Shown: positions 52,181-61,784, numbered from the stretch's first letter. The stretch: 64,000 nucleotides of DNA from Dyadobacter sp. UC 10 (GCF_008369915.1 NZ_VSRN01000001.1:6134501-6198500), one strand, 5' to 3'. Numbers and translations are program-made. The notes: generated by a model from the sequence alone, not told the origin.

Positions 52181-52831
52181 ATGAGCTTATTAAAAAATAA
52201 AAGTTTGCTGCTGCAACTGGTGCTTGCCTGCATTTGCTGCAACGTATCCGGTCAGTCTGCCAAAAAAACGGTTTCCCTGTTTGACGGAAAAACCCTGACG
52301 GGCTGGAAAACCATAGAACCCGCCGAAATGAAGCTTTGGACAGCGGCGGACAGCTCGCTGAAAAGCGGCGACGGCAAAAACAAGATCGAAGCCAACAGGT
52401 ACCTTTTCACGACCAAAGAATACGGCGACTTCGAATTCCGCTGCCTTTTCCGACTCACCGGAGACCCTAAAACGGGTATGATCAACAGCGGCATTCAATA
52501 CAGATCGGTGATCGAGGGCGGTAAAATGGTCGGGTACCAGGCGGATATCGGCACCGGTTACTGGGGCGATATCTACGACGAGCACCGGCGCGGCAAGCTG
52601 ATCGGCGGGGACCTGAAAACGCTAAGCCACGTTTTGAAAGAAAACGGCTGGAACACGTACATCATCCGCTGCAAAGGCAACCGGCACGAGCTATATATCA
52701 ATGGTGTCAAAACCTGCGATTACACCGAGCAAGACCAGAAAATGCCCCAAAAGGGCGTGATAGCAGTACAAATACACAGCGGCGGCGTAGCCCAGGTCGA
52801 ATTTAAAGACCTGGTGCTCACCGAGCTATGA
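52181..52831 (+). CDS. DUF1080 protein, 3-keto-disaccharide hydrolase-like
   Basis: 216 residues from the ATG at 52181. A signal peptide (LLQLVLACICCNVSGQ) is followed by the DUF1080 jelly-roll: SLFDGKTLTGWKTIEP, the EFRCLFRLTGDPKTGMINSG segment, GYQADIGTGYWGDIYDEHR and CDYTEQDQK. The family includes enzymes that split 3-keto-disaccharides. Its neighbour is a cytochrome-linked dehydrogenase that could make such keto-sugars, so the two may act in sequence in the periplasm (inference). The gene follows SusD by 21 bases. Confidence 0.9.
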   Translation: MSLLKNKSLLLQLVLACICCNVSGQSAKKTVSLFDGKTLTGWKTIEPAEMKLWTAADSSLKSGDGKNKIEANRYLFTTKEYGDFEFRCLFRLTGDPKTGMINSGIQYRSVIEGGKMVGYQADIGTGYWGDIYDEHRRGKLIGGDLKTLSHVLKENGWNTYIIRCKGNRHELYINGVKTCDYTEQDQKMPQKGVIAVQIHSGGVAQVEFKDLVLTEL

Positions 52832-52867
52832 CAAAATCAGACCTAGTAACAGTAAATCCATTCATTT

Positions 52868-55800
52868 ATGAGGCTTGAAAAAATCGCTGCGATATTCGTG
52901 GTCATGGTGGCGCTCGGTCTGCCCGACAGCAGCCAGGCGCAGAAAAGAGATAAAACGCAATCGGTAAGAACCAAAGTTAACACCCCCGAGCAGGAAATGG
53001 CCGGCTTCAAGCTTGCTCCCGGTTTTGTGATCGAGCTGGTTGCCAGCGAACGCGACAGCATCATCAACCCCGTCGACCTGACCTTCGATGACGCGGGACG
53101 GCTCTGGACTCAAACCGCCAGAATGTACCCGCTTGACCCTATTGCCGATATTCAGTGGAATGACCTGCTCCGGCTGATGGACAACCAGGAAGAACAGAAA
53201 ACGCACCCCAATTTCAAGCGCATTCTCGACCTGTATCAGGGAAAAACAAAGGGTACCGACAAAATCATCGTCATTTCCGACCTCTATAAAAAGACACCCG
53301 CGAAGGCGACGATCTGGGCGGACGGACTGACAATACCAATGAGCATCCTGCCTTACAAATCGGGCGTTTATGTGGCCCAGGGTTCGGAAATGTTCTTTTT
53401 AAATGATGCAAATGGCGACGGAAAAGCCGACCAGCGCGACCCGCTGCTCACCGGGTTTGGTTTCACCGACACGCACACCATGGCGCATACGCTGGTACGC
53501 GGGCCCGGCGACTGGATCCATTTCAGTCACGGCGGGTTGAACAAAGGCGAGGTAACTTCGCTTAAAAGCGACGCGAAAGCGAAGATCGATTTCAGTAAGA
53601 TCGCGCGGTTTTCACTGGATGGAAAAAAGGTAGAGCTGGTGAGTTCCGGGTTGAATAATATCTGGGGTTTTCAGTTGCGGCATAATGGTCAATGGTATGG
53701 TTCTGAGGCAAATGACCTCGGCTATTCCGTCGTGCAGCTGGAACCAGGCGTGGGTTTCCCGGGCATCGGCAATGACCGCCTGCGGCCTTACCAACCTTTT
53801 ATGCCACCGCTGCATACTTTCAGAGTAGGTGGAACAGGGATCTCGGGCACCGCTTTTCCCGACGATGCTTCGGGTACTTTTCCGGCTGAATACAAGGATG
53901 TCGCCTTCTTGGCAAACCCTATTACCAGCTCGATCAATGCCGTGAAAATGGTCCGGAATGAAGATGGCACCGTCACTTCCAGCCACTTACCTGATCTGCT
54001 TACCTCGGAAGATGACTGGTTCAGGCCGGTGAATATGGAGTTCGGCCCTGATGGCTCCCTCTACATTGCCGACTGGTACAACAAAATCGTGTCGCACAAC
54101 GAACTGCCGACCACCCACCCCGACCGCGACAAAACGCACGGAAGGATCTGGCGGATCAGGCACGTGAGTCAGCAACCGCGCGAGGTACCTGATTTTTACA
54201 AAATAAAAACCGGAGACCTGCCTGCCTACCTGAAATCGCCTTCACTCTGGGAAAAACGTGCAGCCTGGCACCAGATATCCGACCGGCCTGTAACCGAAAC
54301 TTCCCAACTCGCACCGGAACTGATCGCTATTGCAGGAGACGAAACAGCTGATCCCGTTGCGCGCATTCATGCATTGTGGTCGCTGGAAGGTATTAAAAAG
54401 TACGATGCGGCGCTGATGACGAAACTTCTGCAAGCTTCTTCATCCGATCTCAGACGCGAGGCAATCCGCTCGCTGAACAGCTTTTCATTGCAACCAATGG
54501 AAATCGCTGCGCTGACTAAAAATCTGATCGAAGACAAAAATCCGGCGGTACGCTCGCAGGTGATCAGGACAATGACTGACGCTGGCAATGCGGATCAAAG
54601 TGTGATTGAAATCCTGGTTCAAGCTTGTAAGCCCGAACTTCCCGGCAATGCGATGGGCGGCAGTTACGAGCGGCGATTTGAAAGGTTTTTGGCGAGAAAA
54701 GCATTGGAGCAATCGCCCGCGGCATTGCAGCAATTCATTAATTCCCCCGCCGCGGCCAATGTGCCGGCGATCAATATGCTCTGGGCGGTACAGGCTTTGC
54801 CGGACGGACAGCGCGAAACCGCTTTCCTTCAATTCTGGCCAAAGGCAAATATGACGATACTAGATGAATCGACATTCGTAAGTATGGCGGCGATGCTCAA
54901 AAACGGCGAAATCAATGCAGCTATGAAGCAGCGCTCAGCCGACCCGGCGAATGCGAAAACGTATACGACATTTGCATTGCAAAACCAGTCGCAGGTACAA
55001 TCGCCTGAACTGGCTGCGATACTGGCCGCGCCGGTGAAGACTTTGCTAGCCAGCAATACACAAACGGATAAAGACCTCGCACTGGACGCGATCGGCAGGT
55101 TCAGGATCGAACAATCGAGCGTAGCGGTGGCCGAAATGATCAGCGACCAGCTGCCTGACAATACTTTGCGGCTCGCCCTTAAAGCGATGGAAGTAAGCCC
55201 GAAGGAAAATCAGCCCGTATTTGCCAAGCTTGTTCAGGACAAAAAAATGAGCTTTGATGTACGTGCGGCCGCATTGAATAGTCTTTCCAAAACCGATCCC
55301 GCCGCGGGCAAACAGGCTTCGCTGAAATGGGTACCCCAACTGAACCAGACCGAAAAAGCAGAGCTGGCCTCTATCCTGTCTTCCTCCGGCCAGGGCGCAG
55401 AGCTGCTCGTTTCGATGCATGAAAAAAAACTGCTCGACCTGTCTGCATTCGATCTTCCAGCGGCCGAACGCATTTTAAATGCAAACAAAAACGACAAACG
55501 CAGCATCGCGATCATGGAAGGCGTGAAGAAACGCGACGAGGAAAAGAAGAAGGAATTTAAAGGCAAGCTCACCAGATACATGACCGTGGCGGAGAAGAAC
55601 GGAGGAAATCCTGAGGCCGGAAAACTATTGTTTCAAACCTGCCTCGCCTGTCACCAGGTAGGCAGCAAAGGCCAGAATATCGCGCCTGCGCTAGATGGTT
55701 CTGCTAACCGGGAGAATGAGGCGTTGCTTACGGCGATTTTAGACCCTGATGCGGCTGTGGAGTCGGGATATGCGGTTTATCGGGTCAATAAAAAGGACGG

Positions 55801-56008
55801 TACCAGCGTGGAAGGCTACCTGGTGAACCGCGACAACCAGGGTACTACGCTTGCATTTATGGGCGGTGCCAGGGTTTTTGTGGAAGCTGCGGCAATCAAA
55901 AGCCAGAGTTTCCTCGGCGGACGATCATTTATGGTCAAAGGGCTGATCGACAGCTATTCCGACAAGCAGGTAGCCGATTTGCTTTCTTATATCAAAACAT
56001 TAAAATAG
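52868..56008 (+). CDS. Cytochrome c dehydrogenase-like protein (PVC-type, with HEAT-like repeats)
   Basis: 1046 residues. A signal peptide (AAIFVVMVALGLPDSSQAQ) is followed by a beta-propeller like that of membrane-bound sugar dehydrogenases (about 45-430: FKLAPGFVIELVASERDSI, PVDLTFDDAGRLW, PVNMEFGPDGSLYIADWYN), a helical region with repeats (about 470-880) and a C-terminal cytochrome c domain. One heme-binding motif is present: C925-L-A-C928-H929 in CLACHQVG. It fits the 'PVC-type heme-binding CxxCH' group found beside DUF1080 in planctomycetes and Bacteroidota. Likely a periplasmic sugar-oxidising protein; the cofactor of the propeller is not shown by sequence. Confidence 0.9.
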   Translation: MRLEKIAAIFVVMVALGLPDSSQAQKRDKTQSVRTKVNTPEQEMAGFKLAPGFVIELVASERDSIINPVDLTFDDAGRLWTQTARMYPLDPIADIQWNDLLRLMDNQEEQKTHPNFKRILDLYQGKTKGTDKIIVISDLYKKTPAKATIWADGLTIPMSILPYKSGVYVAQGSEMFFLNDANGDGKADQRDPLLTGFGFTDTHTMAHTLVRGPGDWIHFSHGGLNKGEVTSLKSDAKAKIDFSKIARFSLDGKKVELVSSGLNNIWGFQLRHNGQWYGSEANDLGYSVVQLEPGVGFPGIGNDRLRPYQPFMPPLHTFRVGGTGISGTAFPDDASGTFPAEYKDVAFLANPITSSINAVKMVRNEDGTVTSSHLPDLLTSEDDWFRPVNMEFGPDGSLYIADWYNKIVSHNELPTTHPDRDKTHGRIWRIRHVSQQPREVPDFYKIKTGDLPAYLKSPSLWEKRAAWHQISDRPVTETSQLAPELIAIAGDETADPVARIHALWSLEGIKKYDAALMTKLLQASSSDLRREAIRSLNSFSLQPMEIAALTKNLIEDKNPAVRSQVIRTMTDAGNADQSVIEILVQACKPELPGNAMGGSYERRFERFLARKALEQSPAALQQFINSPAAANVPAINMLWAVQALPDGQRETAFLQFWPKANMTILDESTFVSMAAMLKNGEINAAMKQRSADPANAKTYTTFALQNQSQVQSPELAAILAAPVKTLLASNTQTDKDLALDAIGRFRIEQSSVAVAEMISDQLPDNTLRLALKAMEVSPKENQPVFAKLVQDKKMSFDVRAAALNSLSKTDPAAGKQASLKWVPQLNQTEKAELASILSSSGQGAELLVSMHEKKLLDLSAFDLPAAERILNANKNDKRSIAIMEGVKKRDEEKKKEFKGKLTRYMTVAEKNGGNPEAGKLLFQTCLACHQVGSKGQNIAPALDGSANRENEALLTAILDPDAAVESGYAVYRVNKKDGTSVEGYLVNRDNQGTTLAFMGGARVFVEAAAIKSQSFLGGRSFMVKGLIDSYSDKQVADLLSYIKTLK

Positions 56009-56013
56009 AAATT

Positions 56014-56310
56014 ATGGTCAGACATTTCGGGGTTTTTCGGTTCAAGGATTCGGTTACGGAGGAACAAATCGTACATTGTTTTAAAACCATGAAAGAAATG
56101 GTCGGGCAGATTCCCGGGCTGCTTGACATGGAACATGGACCTTACAGCAGTCCGGAGGGCATGAACGACGGTTTCACGCACGGTTTTATCATGACTTTCG
56201 ACAGCCCGGCTTCGCGCGACGCCTACCTGCCCCACCCCGTGCATGAACACGCCAAAGACGTGGTTGTACCTAATCTGGAACGGGTAGTTGTGTTTGATTT
56301 CGAGGTTTAA
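56014..56310 (+). CDS. Dabb-family (stress-responsive A/B barrel) small protein
   Basis: 98 residues forming one ferredoxin-like Dabb domain: VRHFGVFRFKDSVTEEQI, then KEMVGQIPGLLDMEHGP, and HPVHEHAKDVVVP near the end. Dabb proteins dimerise and some are small isomerases or oxygenases. It starts 5 bases after the dehydrogenase stop and 15 bases before the Tm-1-like gene, so it is embedded in the operon. Function unknown. Confidence 0.85.
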   Translation: MVRHFGVFRFKDSVTEEQIVHCFKTMKEMVGQIPGLLDMEHGPYSSPEGMNDGFTHGFIMTFDSPASRDAYLPHPVHEHAKDVVVPNLERVVVFDFEV

Positions 56311-56325
56311 ATTCAATGCTTAAAT

Positions 56326-57567
56326 ATGTTTTCAAACGAAGAGTACATTCTGATCCTGGGATGTTTTGATACAAAAGGCGACGTTTTCACTTTCCTCCGC
56401 GAACGCATTATCGCGCAGCAGGAAAGGGTCATTACCATCAATACGGGCATATTCGGCACGACTGACGCATTCCCCGTGGATTTTGAAGCAGATGTAGTTA
56501 CTGCCGAGGCGGCAAGTGACCTCGCCCAATTACGGGCAGCCCGCGACCGGGGAAAAGCGATGGATATCATGGGACAGGGAGCCGCTGCGATTGTGGCGAG
56601 GCTGGTTGAAGAAGGAAAAGTAAAGGCGGCGATCGGAATGGGCGGCGGCGGCGGGACTTACATTACCCTCGCAGCCATGCAGCAGATCCCTTTTGGTATC
56701 CCCAAACTTTGCCTCAGTACCGTGGCCTCCAAAGACCTTTCCCGGCAGATCGGCGACAAGGATATCACGCTGATGCCGTCGGTCGTGGATGTGGCGGGGA
56801 CCAACCATATTCTGAAAAGACTGGTAGCACAGGCGGCCGCGGCAATTTGCGCGATGGCGAACGTACCTGAAACCGAAAACAGCGAAACCAAAGGCTGTGT
56901 TGCGATCAGTATGTTTGGTAATACGACCGCCTGCGTGGATAAATGCACGGAGCTGCTGACCAATGCAGGTTACGAAGTGCTCGCATTTCACGCGACGGGC
57001 GTAGGCGGCAAAACCATGGAGGCGCTGATCCGGGAAGGGAGCTTTGACGCCATATTGGATGTGACGACCACTGAGCTGGCCGATGACCTTTGCGGCGGCA
57101 TTTGCAGCGCGGGACCTACCCGGCTTACTGCCGCTACCGAGATGGGTTTGCCGCAGGTAGTAGTGCCCGGCTGTCTGGATATGGTCAATTTTGCCCATTT
57201 AGACACGGTACCAGCTCAATATAAAGATCGCCAGCTTTACAGCTGGGCACCGGACGTAACGCTTATGCGCACCAATGTGGAAGAAAATAGGATACTGGGA
57301 CAACGGCTGGCAGTTAAGGTAAGTGCATCGGAAGCACCGGCCTCCATTATTATCCCGCTGCGTGGCATTTCACAGGTCGACTCGGAGGGCGGTATATTTT
57401 ACCAGCCGGAGGCGGATACAGCTTTATTTGATGCAATCAAATCCAGTGCTGCCGATCACGTAAAAGTGACCGAATATGACCTTCATATCAATGATCCTGC
57501 ATTTGCAGCGCATTTGGTTAGTAACTTGCTGGGACTTTTACAGCAAAAGGAAATCGAAAAAATTTAG
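56326..57567 (+). CDS. Tm-1-like ATP-binding protein (UPF0261 family)
   Basis: 413 residues, no signal. It begins YILILGCFDTKGDVFTFLRE, has a Gly-rich nucleotide-binding loop at G104-G110 (AIGMGGGGGTYI), the middle motif SMFGNTTACVDKC and the end FHATGVGGKTMEAL and GICSAGPTRLTAA. The family is that of the N-terminal half of the tomato Tm-1 protein, which binds ATP and a viral replication protein; the bacterial role is unknown. Its next neighbour, 19 bases on, is the TIM-barrel protein that matches the C-terminal half of plant Tm-1. Confidence 0.92.
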   Translation: MFSNEEYILILGCFDTKGDVFTFLRERIIAQQERVITINTGIFGTTDAFPVDFEADVVTAEAASDLAQLRAARDRGKAMDIMGQGAAAIVARLVEEGKVKAAIGMGGGGGTYITLAAMQQIPFGIPKLCLSTVASKDLSRQIGDKDITLMPSVVDVAGTNHILKRLVAQAAAAICAMANVPETENSETKGCVAISMFGNTTACVDKCTELLTNAGYEVLAFHATGVGGKTMEALIREGSFDAILDVTTTELADDLCGGICSAGPTRLTAATEMGLPQVVVPGCLDMVNFAHLDTVPAQYKDRQLYSWAPDVTLMRTNVEENRILGQRLAVKVSASEAPASIIIPLRGISQVDSEGGIFYQPEADTALFDAIKSSAADHVKVTEYDLHINDPAFAAHLVSNLLGLLQQKEIEKI

Positions 57568-57585
57568 TATTCATACCAATACAAT

Positions 57586-58446
57586 ATGCCGAACCAATGG
57601 ACCGGTAAGGGAAATCCTTACACAAAACAGGAAGTAAGAGACCGCCTGAAAAGTACGCTCGAACAGGGAAAAGCAATTATCGCAGCGGGCGCGGGAACGG
57701 GGATCAGCGCCAAATTCATCGAAAAAGGCGGCGCGGACCTGATTATCATTTACAACTCAGGGAGATTCAGAATGTCGGGCCACGGCTCTACCGCCGGGTT
57801 AATGGCTTATGGCGATGCCAATGCGGTTGCAATGGAGATCGGTGAATTTGAAGTACTGCCGGTGGTGGAAGAAATCCCGGTCATATGCGGTGTCCACGGC
57901 TCGGATCCGCGGCGCAGAATGTGGCACCATTTGCTGAAAGTAAAAGAAATGGGGTTCTCGGGCGTCAATAATTTTCCTACCCACTGCATTGTCGACGGGC
58001 ATTTCCGTCAGGTTTTGGAAGAAACGGGAATGGGCTTTGCCAAAGAAGTGGAAATGGTCAGACTGGCGACAATGATGGACCTGTTCTCTATCGTGTATGT
58101 GGCTACGCCCGATGAAGCGCGGCAAATGGCGGAAGTCGGCGCGGACGCGATCGTGGCGCATGTGGGCACAACCGTCGGCGGCTCCATCGGTGTAACCGGC
58201 GCGGCGGTTTCCATGGATTACGCAGTAGAACGCACGCAGGCCATCGCCGATGCGGGCCGGGAAGTCAATCCGGACATTTTTTTCCTCGCCCACGGCGGAC
58301 CGGTGAATACCCCGGACGACGTGCGCCAAATACTCAGCAGAACCGACGTTCACGGTTTTGTGGGTGCATCTTCCCTCGAAAGAATGGGAATCGAACAATC
58401 GCTCACGGACCTCACGCGTGATTTCAAAAGCATTACCCTGAAATAG
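57586..58446 (+). CDS. TIM-barrel protein of the phosphoenolpyruvate hydrolase family
   Basis: 286 residues. Motifs of the family: IAAGAGTGISAKFIEKGGAD, IIYNSGRFRMSG, PVICGVHGSDPRRRM, GVNNFPTHCIVDGHFR, IVAHVGTTVGGSIGV and FLAHGGPVNTPDDV. The fold is a TIM barrel of the PEP-mutase-like type; the reaction in bacteria is not known to me. In plants the equivalent domain is fused behind a UPF0261 domain. Here the genes are consecutive, 18 bases apart. It precedes the GH3 gene by 78 bases. Confidence 0.9.
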   Translation: MPNQWTGKGNPYTKQEVRDRLKSTLEQGKAIIAAGAGTGISAKFIEKGGADLIIIYNSGRFRMSGHGSTAGLMAYGDANAVAMEIGEFEVLPVVEEIPVICGVHGSDPRRRMWHHLLKVKEMGFSGVNNFPTHCIVDGHFRQVLEETGMGFAKEVEMVRLATMMDLFSIVYVATPDEARQMAEVGADAIVAHVGTTVGGSIGVTGAAVSMDYAVERTQAIADAGREVNPDIFFLAHGGPVNTPDDVRQILSRTDVHGFVGASSLERMGIEQSLTDLTRDFKSITLK

Positions 58447-58524
58447 GTACTGCTCGCCGGTTACGGCCAGATGGCACGACTTTTTGATATGCGAAGGCAT
58501 CATTCAAAACGTAGTAGTGCATAT

Positions 58525-60045
58525 ATGGCTGTAATCGGCGAGCTTATCAAGAAAGCGATTGATTTTACCGGCAGGATCATCAGCGATCCCGATCCGATCG
58601 AAGCTCAGAAAAACGTACTCAAAAAACTGCTGGAAACGGCCAAACTTACCGCCTTCGGGAAGCATTACCATTTCTCCGAAATCCTCGAAAGCGAAGATAT
58701 CATCTCCACATTTCAGCGAAGTGTCCCGGTTCACGACTACGATAAAATTTACGACGAATGGTGGCATTTCCTTCTTGAAGGACACCAGAATGTGACCTGG
58801 CCCGGCGGGCAGAACTACTTTGCGCTCAGCAGCGGCACCACAAGCAATAGTAAATACATTCCGGTAACCGACGAAATGCTGACTTGCATCCGTAAAGCGG
58901 GCATGTCGGAGATCGCCACGATCGGCGCGTTCAACCTGCCGGGTGAGTTTTTTACCAAACAAATACTCATGCTGGGCAGCAGTACCGACCTGATCCGGAA
59001 AGACGATCACCAGGAAGGCGAGATCAGCGGGATCAGCGCGAGCAACCTGCCCGCCTGGTTTGGTGGATTTTACAAGCCGGGGCCGGAAATCGCCGCAATT
59101 TCCGACTGGGACGAAAAGGTAAAAAGAATTGCGGAGGAAGCACGAAACTGGGATATTGGCTGCCTTTCGGGTATTCCGTCGTGGATCGAGTTGATGCTGA
59201 AAGAGATCATCAGTCACAATAAGCTGAACAACATACACGAAATCTGGCCCAATCTGATGGTGTACACGACCGGCGGCGTCGCATTTGAACCGTATCGGAA
59301 AAGTCTTGAAAAACTGTTTGCGCACCCGCTCATCTACATCGATACCTATCTTGCATCCGAAGGTTTCATCGCGATACAAAAACGGCCGGATACTTCTTCA
59401 ATGGCGCTTTTTCCAGACAATGGGATCTTCTACGAATTTGTCCCGTTCAATGGCGACAATGTGGATGAGGATGGACTCGTCAAGCCTGGCGGGACTGTGC
59501 ATTCGCTGGCTGAGGCAGAGGAAAATATCGAATATGTATTACTAATATCGACCGTTTCCGGGGCTTGGCGCTATATGATCGGCGATACCGTTACCATTAC
59601 CGACAAGTTGCGGGCCGAGATTAAGATCACCGGCCGGACCAAGCATTATCTTAATGTAGTAGGCTCACAACTTTCTGTGAATCAAATGAATGACGGACTA
59701 CGTGTGATTGAGCGGGAATATGATGTGGTGATTAAAGAGTTCATTGTGGCAGCTGTTCACCGCGGTGATGAATACATTCATAAATGGTTTTTGAGTTGTG
59801 ATAAATGCCCGGATAAGGTGAAGGTAGCGGAGTCGCTGGACGCCACTCTATCCGAAAACAACAAAAATTACAAGGTAGCCAGGAGCCGCGCATTGAAAGG
59901 CGTGGAAGTGGAGCTGATACCGGAGGAAATATTTTACAAATGGAGTGAGGAGACAAAGAAAAAAGGTGGACAGGTAAAAATCCCGCGCGTGATGAAGGAA
60001 GAGGATTTCCTTGATTTTGCCTCATTTGTGGACAAAAACCTATGA
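58525..60045 (+). CDS. GH3 auxin-responsive-promoter family protein (acyl-acid-amido synthetase-like)
   Basis: 506 residues from the ATG at 58525; the ATG used in a longer frame at 58471 adds 18 residues unlike relatives, which usually start with MALIGxLIKKGI. The ANL-type fold has NYFALSSGTTSNSKYIPV (ATP-binding loop), YTTGGVAFEPYRKSL, TYLASEGFIAIQ and GAWRYMIGDTVTI, and the hinge/C-terminal part RTKHYLNVVGSQLSVNQMNDGL. GH3 enzymes adenylate carboxylic acids and join them to amino acids in plants. Bacteroidota often carry a homologue with unknown substrate. It overlaps the converging HELGH gene by 6 bases. Confidence 0.9.
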   Translation: MAVIGELIKKAIDFTGRIISDPDPIEAQKNVLKKLLETAKLTAFGKHYHFSEILESEDIISTFQRSVPVHDYDKIYDEWWHFLLEGHQNVTWPGGQNYFALSSGTTSNSKYIPVTDEMLTCIRKAGMSEIATIGAFNLPGEFFTKQILMLGSSTDLIRKDDHQEGEISGISASNLPAWFGGFYKPGPEIAAISDWDEKVKRIAEEARNWDIGCLSGIPSWIELMLKEIISHNKLNNIHEIWPNLMVYTTGGVAFEPYRKSLEKLFAHPLIYIDTYLASEGFIAIQKRPDTSSMALFPDNGIFYEFVPFNGDNVDEDGLVKPGGTVHSLAEAEENIEYVLLISTVSGAWRYMIGDTVTITDKLRAEIKITGRTKHYLNVVGSQLSVNQMNDGLRVIEREYDVVIKEFIVAAVHRGDEYIHKWFLSCDKCPDKVKVAESLDATLSENNKNYKVARSRALKGVEVELIPEEIFYKWSEETKKKGGQVKIPRVMKEEDFLDFASFVDKNL

Positions 60046-60627
60046 CGGGTTGCCGCGCTCTTCGGCTTCCAGTTTCCTTACCTGCTCTACAATATCATCA
60101 GGCGAGAGGTACAGGCGGGCAATCTTCTGTTTGTACTTTTCCGAAAGAGAAGCGTGGTCGAGAATAAAGTGTTTCGTTTTAAGGATATACCTTCCTAAAC
60201 CGTGGTTGACCGCGAACGTATCAGCCACGCGCTCGGCTTGTTTTACGAATCTCGTCGAAAACAAATACCCTAACCCAAACCGGATCATTCCCATCGTGTT
60301 CCGGTTTTCATAATCCATCACGTGCCCGAGCTCATGCCCGATCCAGCCGACCATGATGTCCGGCGGAATCTGATGAATGGGGATCGCCGAGTTGGTAAGC
60401 TGGAATAGCGCACTGATATTGATGTGATAGGCACGTTTCCCGCCAAACATCGTACTGATCTTCGGCTGCGCCTGCATCACAGAGCCTTTGATTTTCTTTT
60501 TAAACAAGAAATGTATCTCCGTCTCCTTCAATTCGGGATAAAATGAAAGGGCTTTTAATACCTGCTCTTCAATGACCCGCGGGATCGTTTTACTGGTTTT
60601 GAAAGCTTCAAAATCTTCATTTTCCAT
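60040..60627 (-). CDS. HELGH-motif protein, predicted zinc metallopeptidase-like
   Basis: 195 residues from the ATG at 60627; the TTG at 60636 would add only three residues. The motif HELGHVMDYENRN (about 99-103 for H-E-x-x-H) and a downstream AERVADTFAVNHG, with Glu/Asp at the right distance, suggest a zinc site of the M48 or SprT-like kind. No signal peptide is present, so it is cytoplasmic. No closer family was recognised. It converges with the GH3 gene. Confidence 0.75.
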   Translation of the reverse strand: MENEDFEAFKTSKTIPRVIEEQVLKALSFYPELKETEIHFLFKKKIKGSVMQAQPKISTMFGGKRAYHINISALFQLTNSAIPIHQIPPDIMVGWIGHELGHVMDYENRNTMGMIRFGLGYLFSTRFVKQAERVADTFAVNHGLGRYILKTKHFILDHASLSEKYKQKIARLYLSPDDIVEQVRKLEAEERGNPS

Positions 60628-60698
60628 CGGGACCAAACTTATAGTGCCCCGGAATATCCTGGAAAATAGGTAAGAAACCTAAAATGCTTTTTGAAAAT

Positions 60699-61784
60699 TT
60701 AGTCCTGACCGCGTTTTAGCAAGGCCGGCTGCACTTGCTGTTGCTGGTAAACCGCAGGCGTAACGCCTTTGAATTTCTTGAAAGCTGTAAAAAAAGTGGA
60801 TTTGGAATTGAAACCAACTTCATACCCAACCGATTCGAGGGTAAACCGGTAATCGGAAGAAAGAATGCGACAGGCTTCTTCGATCCGGAATTCGTTGATG
60901 TAGGTCGTAAAATTTTTGCCCAGTTCATCATTTAATAGCTGTGAAAGCTGGTGGGAAGAGATCTGGATTTCCTTCGACAAATCGCCCAGTTTCAGATCGG
61001 CGTTGGTATAAACCGCCTTTTCCCGCATTAACCTGTCCAACTTCGCAAGCCAGAGCTGTGCGTCCGATTCGCTCAGCCTTTTGGCTGCCGGCCGCGCGGC
61101 CGGTATCAGGAAAAGTTCGTCCGTCTTATTCCGGTACAGCAACATGGCCCCGATCAGGTAAAGTATCAGTGAAAAAGCGATCGCCCCGCTGATATATGGT
61201 GCGTAAGGTGCGTCGACCATCGAGGAAAAGTAGAGGAAAAATATCAGTAAATTAGCCAGGTAAATAACGGCGATCCAAAGCTCGGAAGCCTTCATTTGAG
61301 AGGTCCGTTCGACTAACTTTTTCAAAATATCCTTTGCTGCAAAGCCGGCTGCCACTATAAAAACAAACCACTGAAAATAGATACCCCGGATAATGTACAT
61401 TTTCCAGAGCTTGGGGTATCCGGCGTAAGGCCAGCTGATGTCGACGAGCAATATGAGCATAAACAATGCAACAAGGCCCCGGGCCCAGCTGCGTGGAAAC
61501 TTTTCGATTGGTTTTACCGCCGCAGAAACGAAACCATACAGGAACGGTCCGATAAAAAAACAGGCGGAAAGCCCGATCTGCAGATAGATCCTGGGCAGCT
61601 TACCGTCGAAATACAGGAAGGCGGATTTGCCTATACGCAGGCTCAATGCGAAAAACAGGGCTCCCAGCATGTAGTTGACAAGGTATTTTTTCCGGGTAAA
61701 AAAGAAAAAATAGAGGCCGAGCAGCAGACCGTTGAAAGCACCAAAAACACTGAAAAAGAATAAAAGCTCTTTACCTATATTCAT
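60699..61784 (-). CDS. Membrane-embedded AraC-family regulator
   Basis: 361 residues from the ATG at 61784; the GTG at 61793 is less likely. Seven or eight hydrophobic helices (about 5-215) are followed by the AraC DNA-binding domain (about 250-355: LKLGDLSKEIQISSHQLSQLL, then LESVGYEVGFNSKSTFFTAF). It has the same layout as the gene at 43842 but is a different sequence. It may regulate the HELGH gene downstream or itself; an imperfect 22-base palindrome lies just upstream. Confidence 0.9.
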   Translation of the reverse strand: MNIGKELLFFFSVFGAFNGLLLGLYFFFFTRKKYLVNYMLGALFFALSLRIGKSAFLYFDGKLPRIYLQIGLSACFFIGPFLYGFVSAAVKPIEKFPRSWARGLVALFMLILLVDISWPYAGYPKLWKMYIIRGIYFQWFVFIVAAGFAAKDILKKLVERTSQMKASELWIAVIYLANLLIFFLYFSSMVDAPYAPYISGAIAFSLILYLIGAMLLYRNKTDELFLIPAARPAAKRLSESDAQLWLAKLDRLMREKAVYTNADLKLGDLSKEIQISSHQLSQLLNDELGKNFTTYINEFRIEEACRILSSDYRFTLESVGYEVGFNSKSTFFTAFKKFKGVTPAVYQQQQVQPALLKRGQD

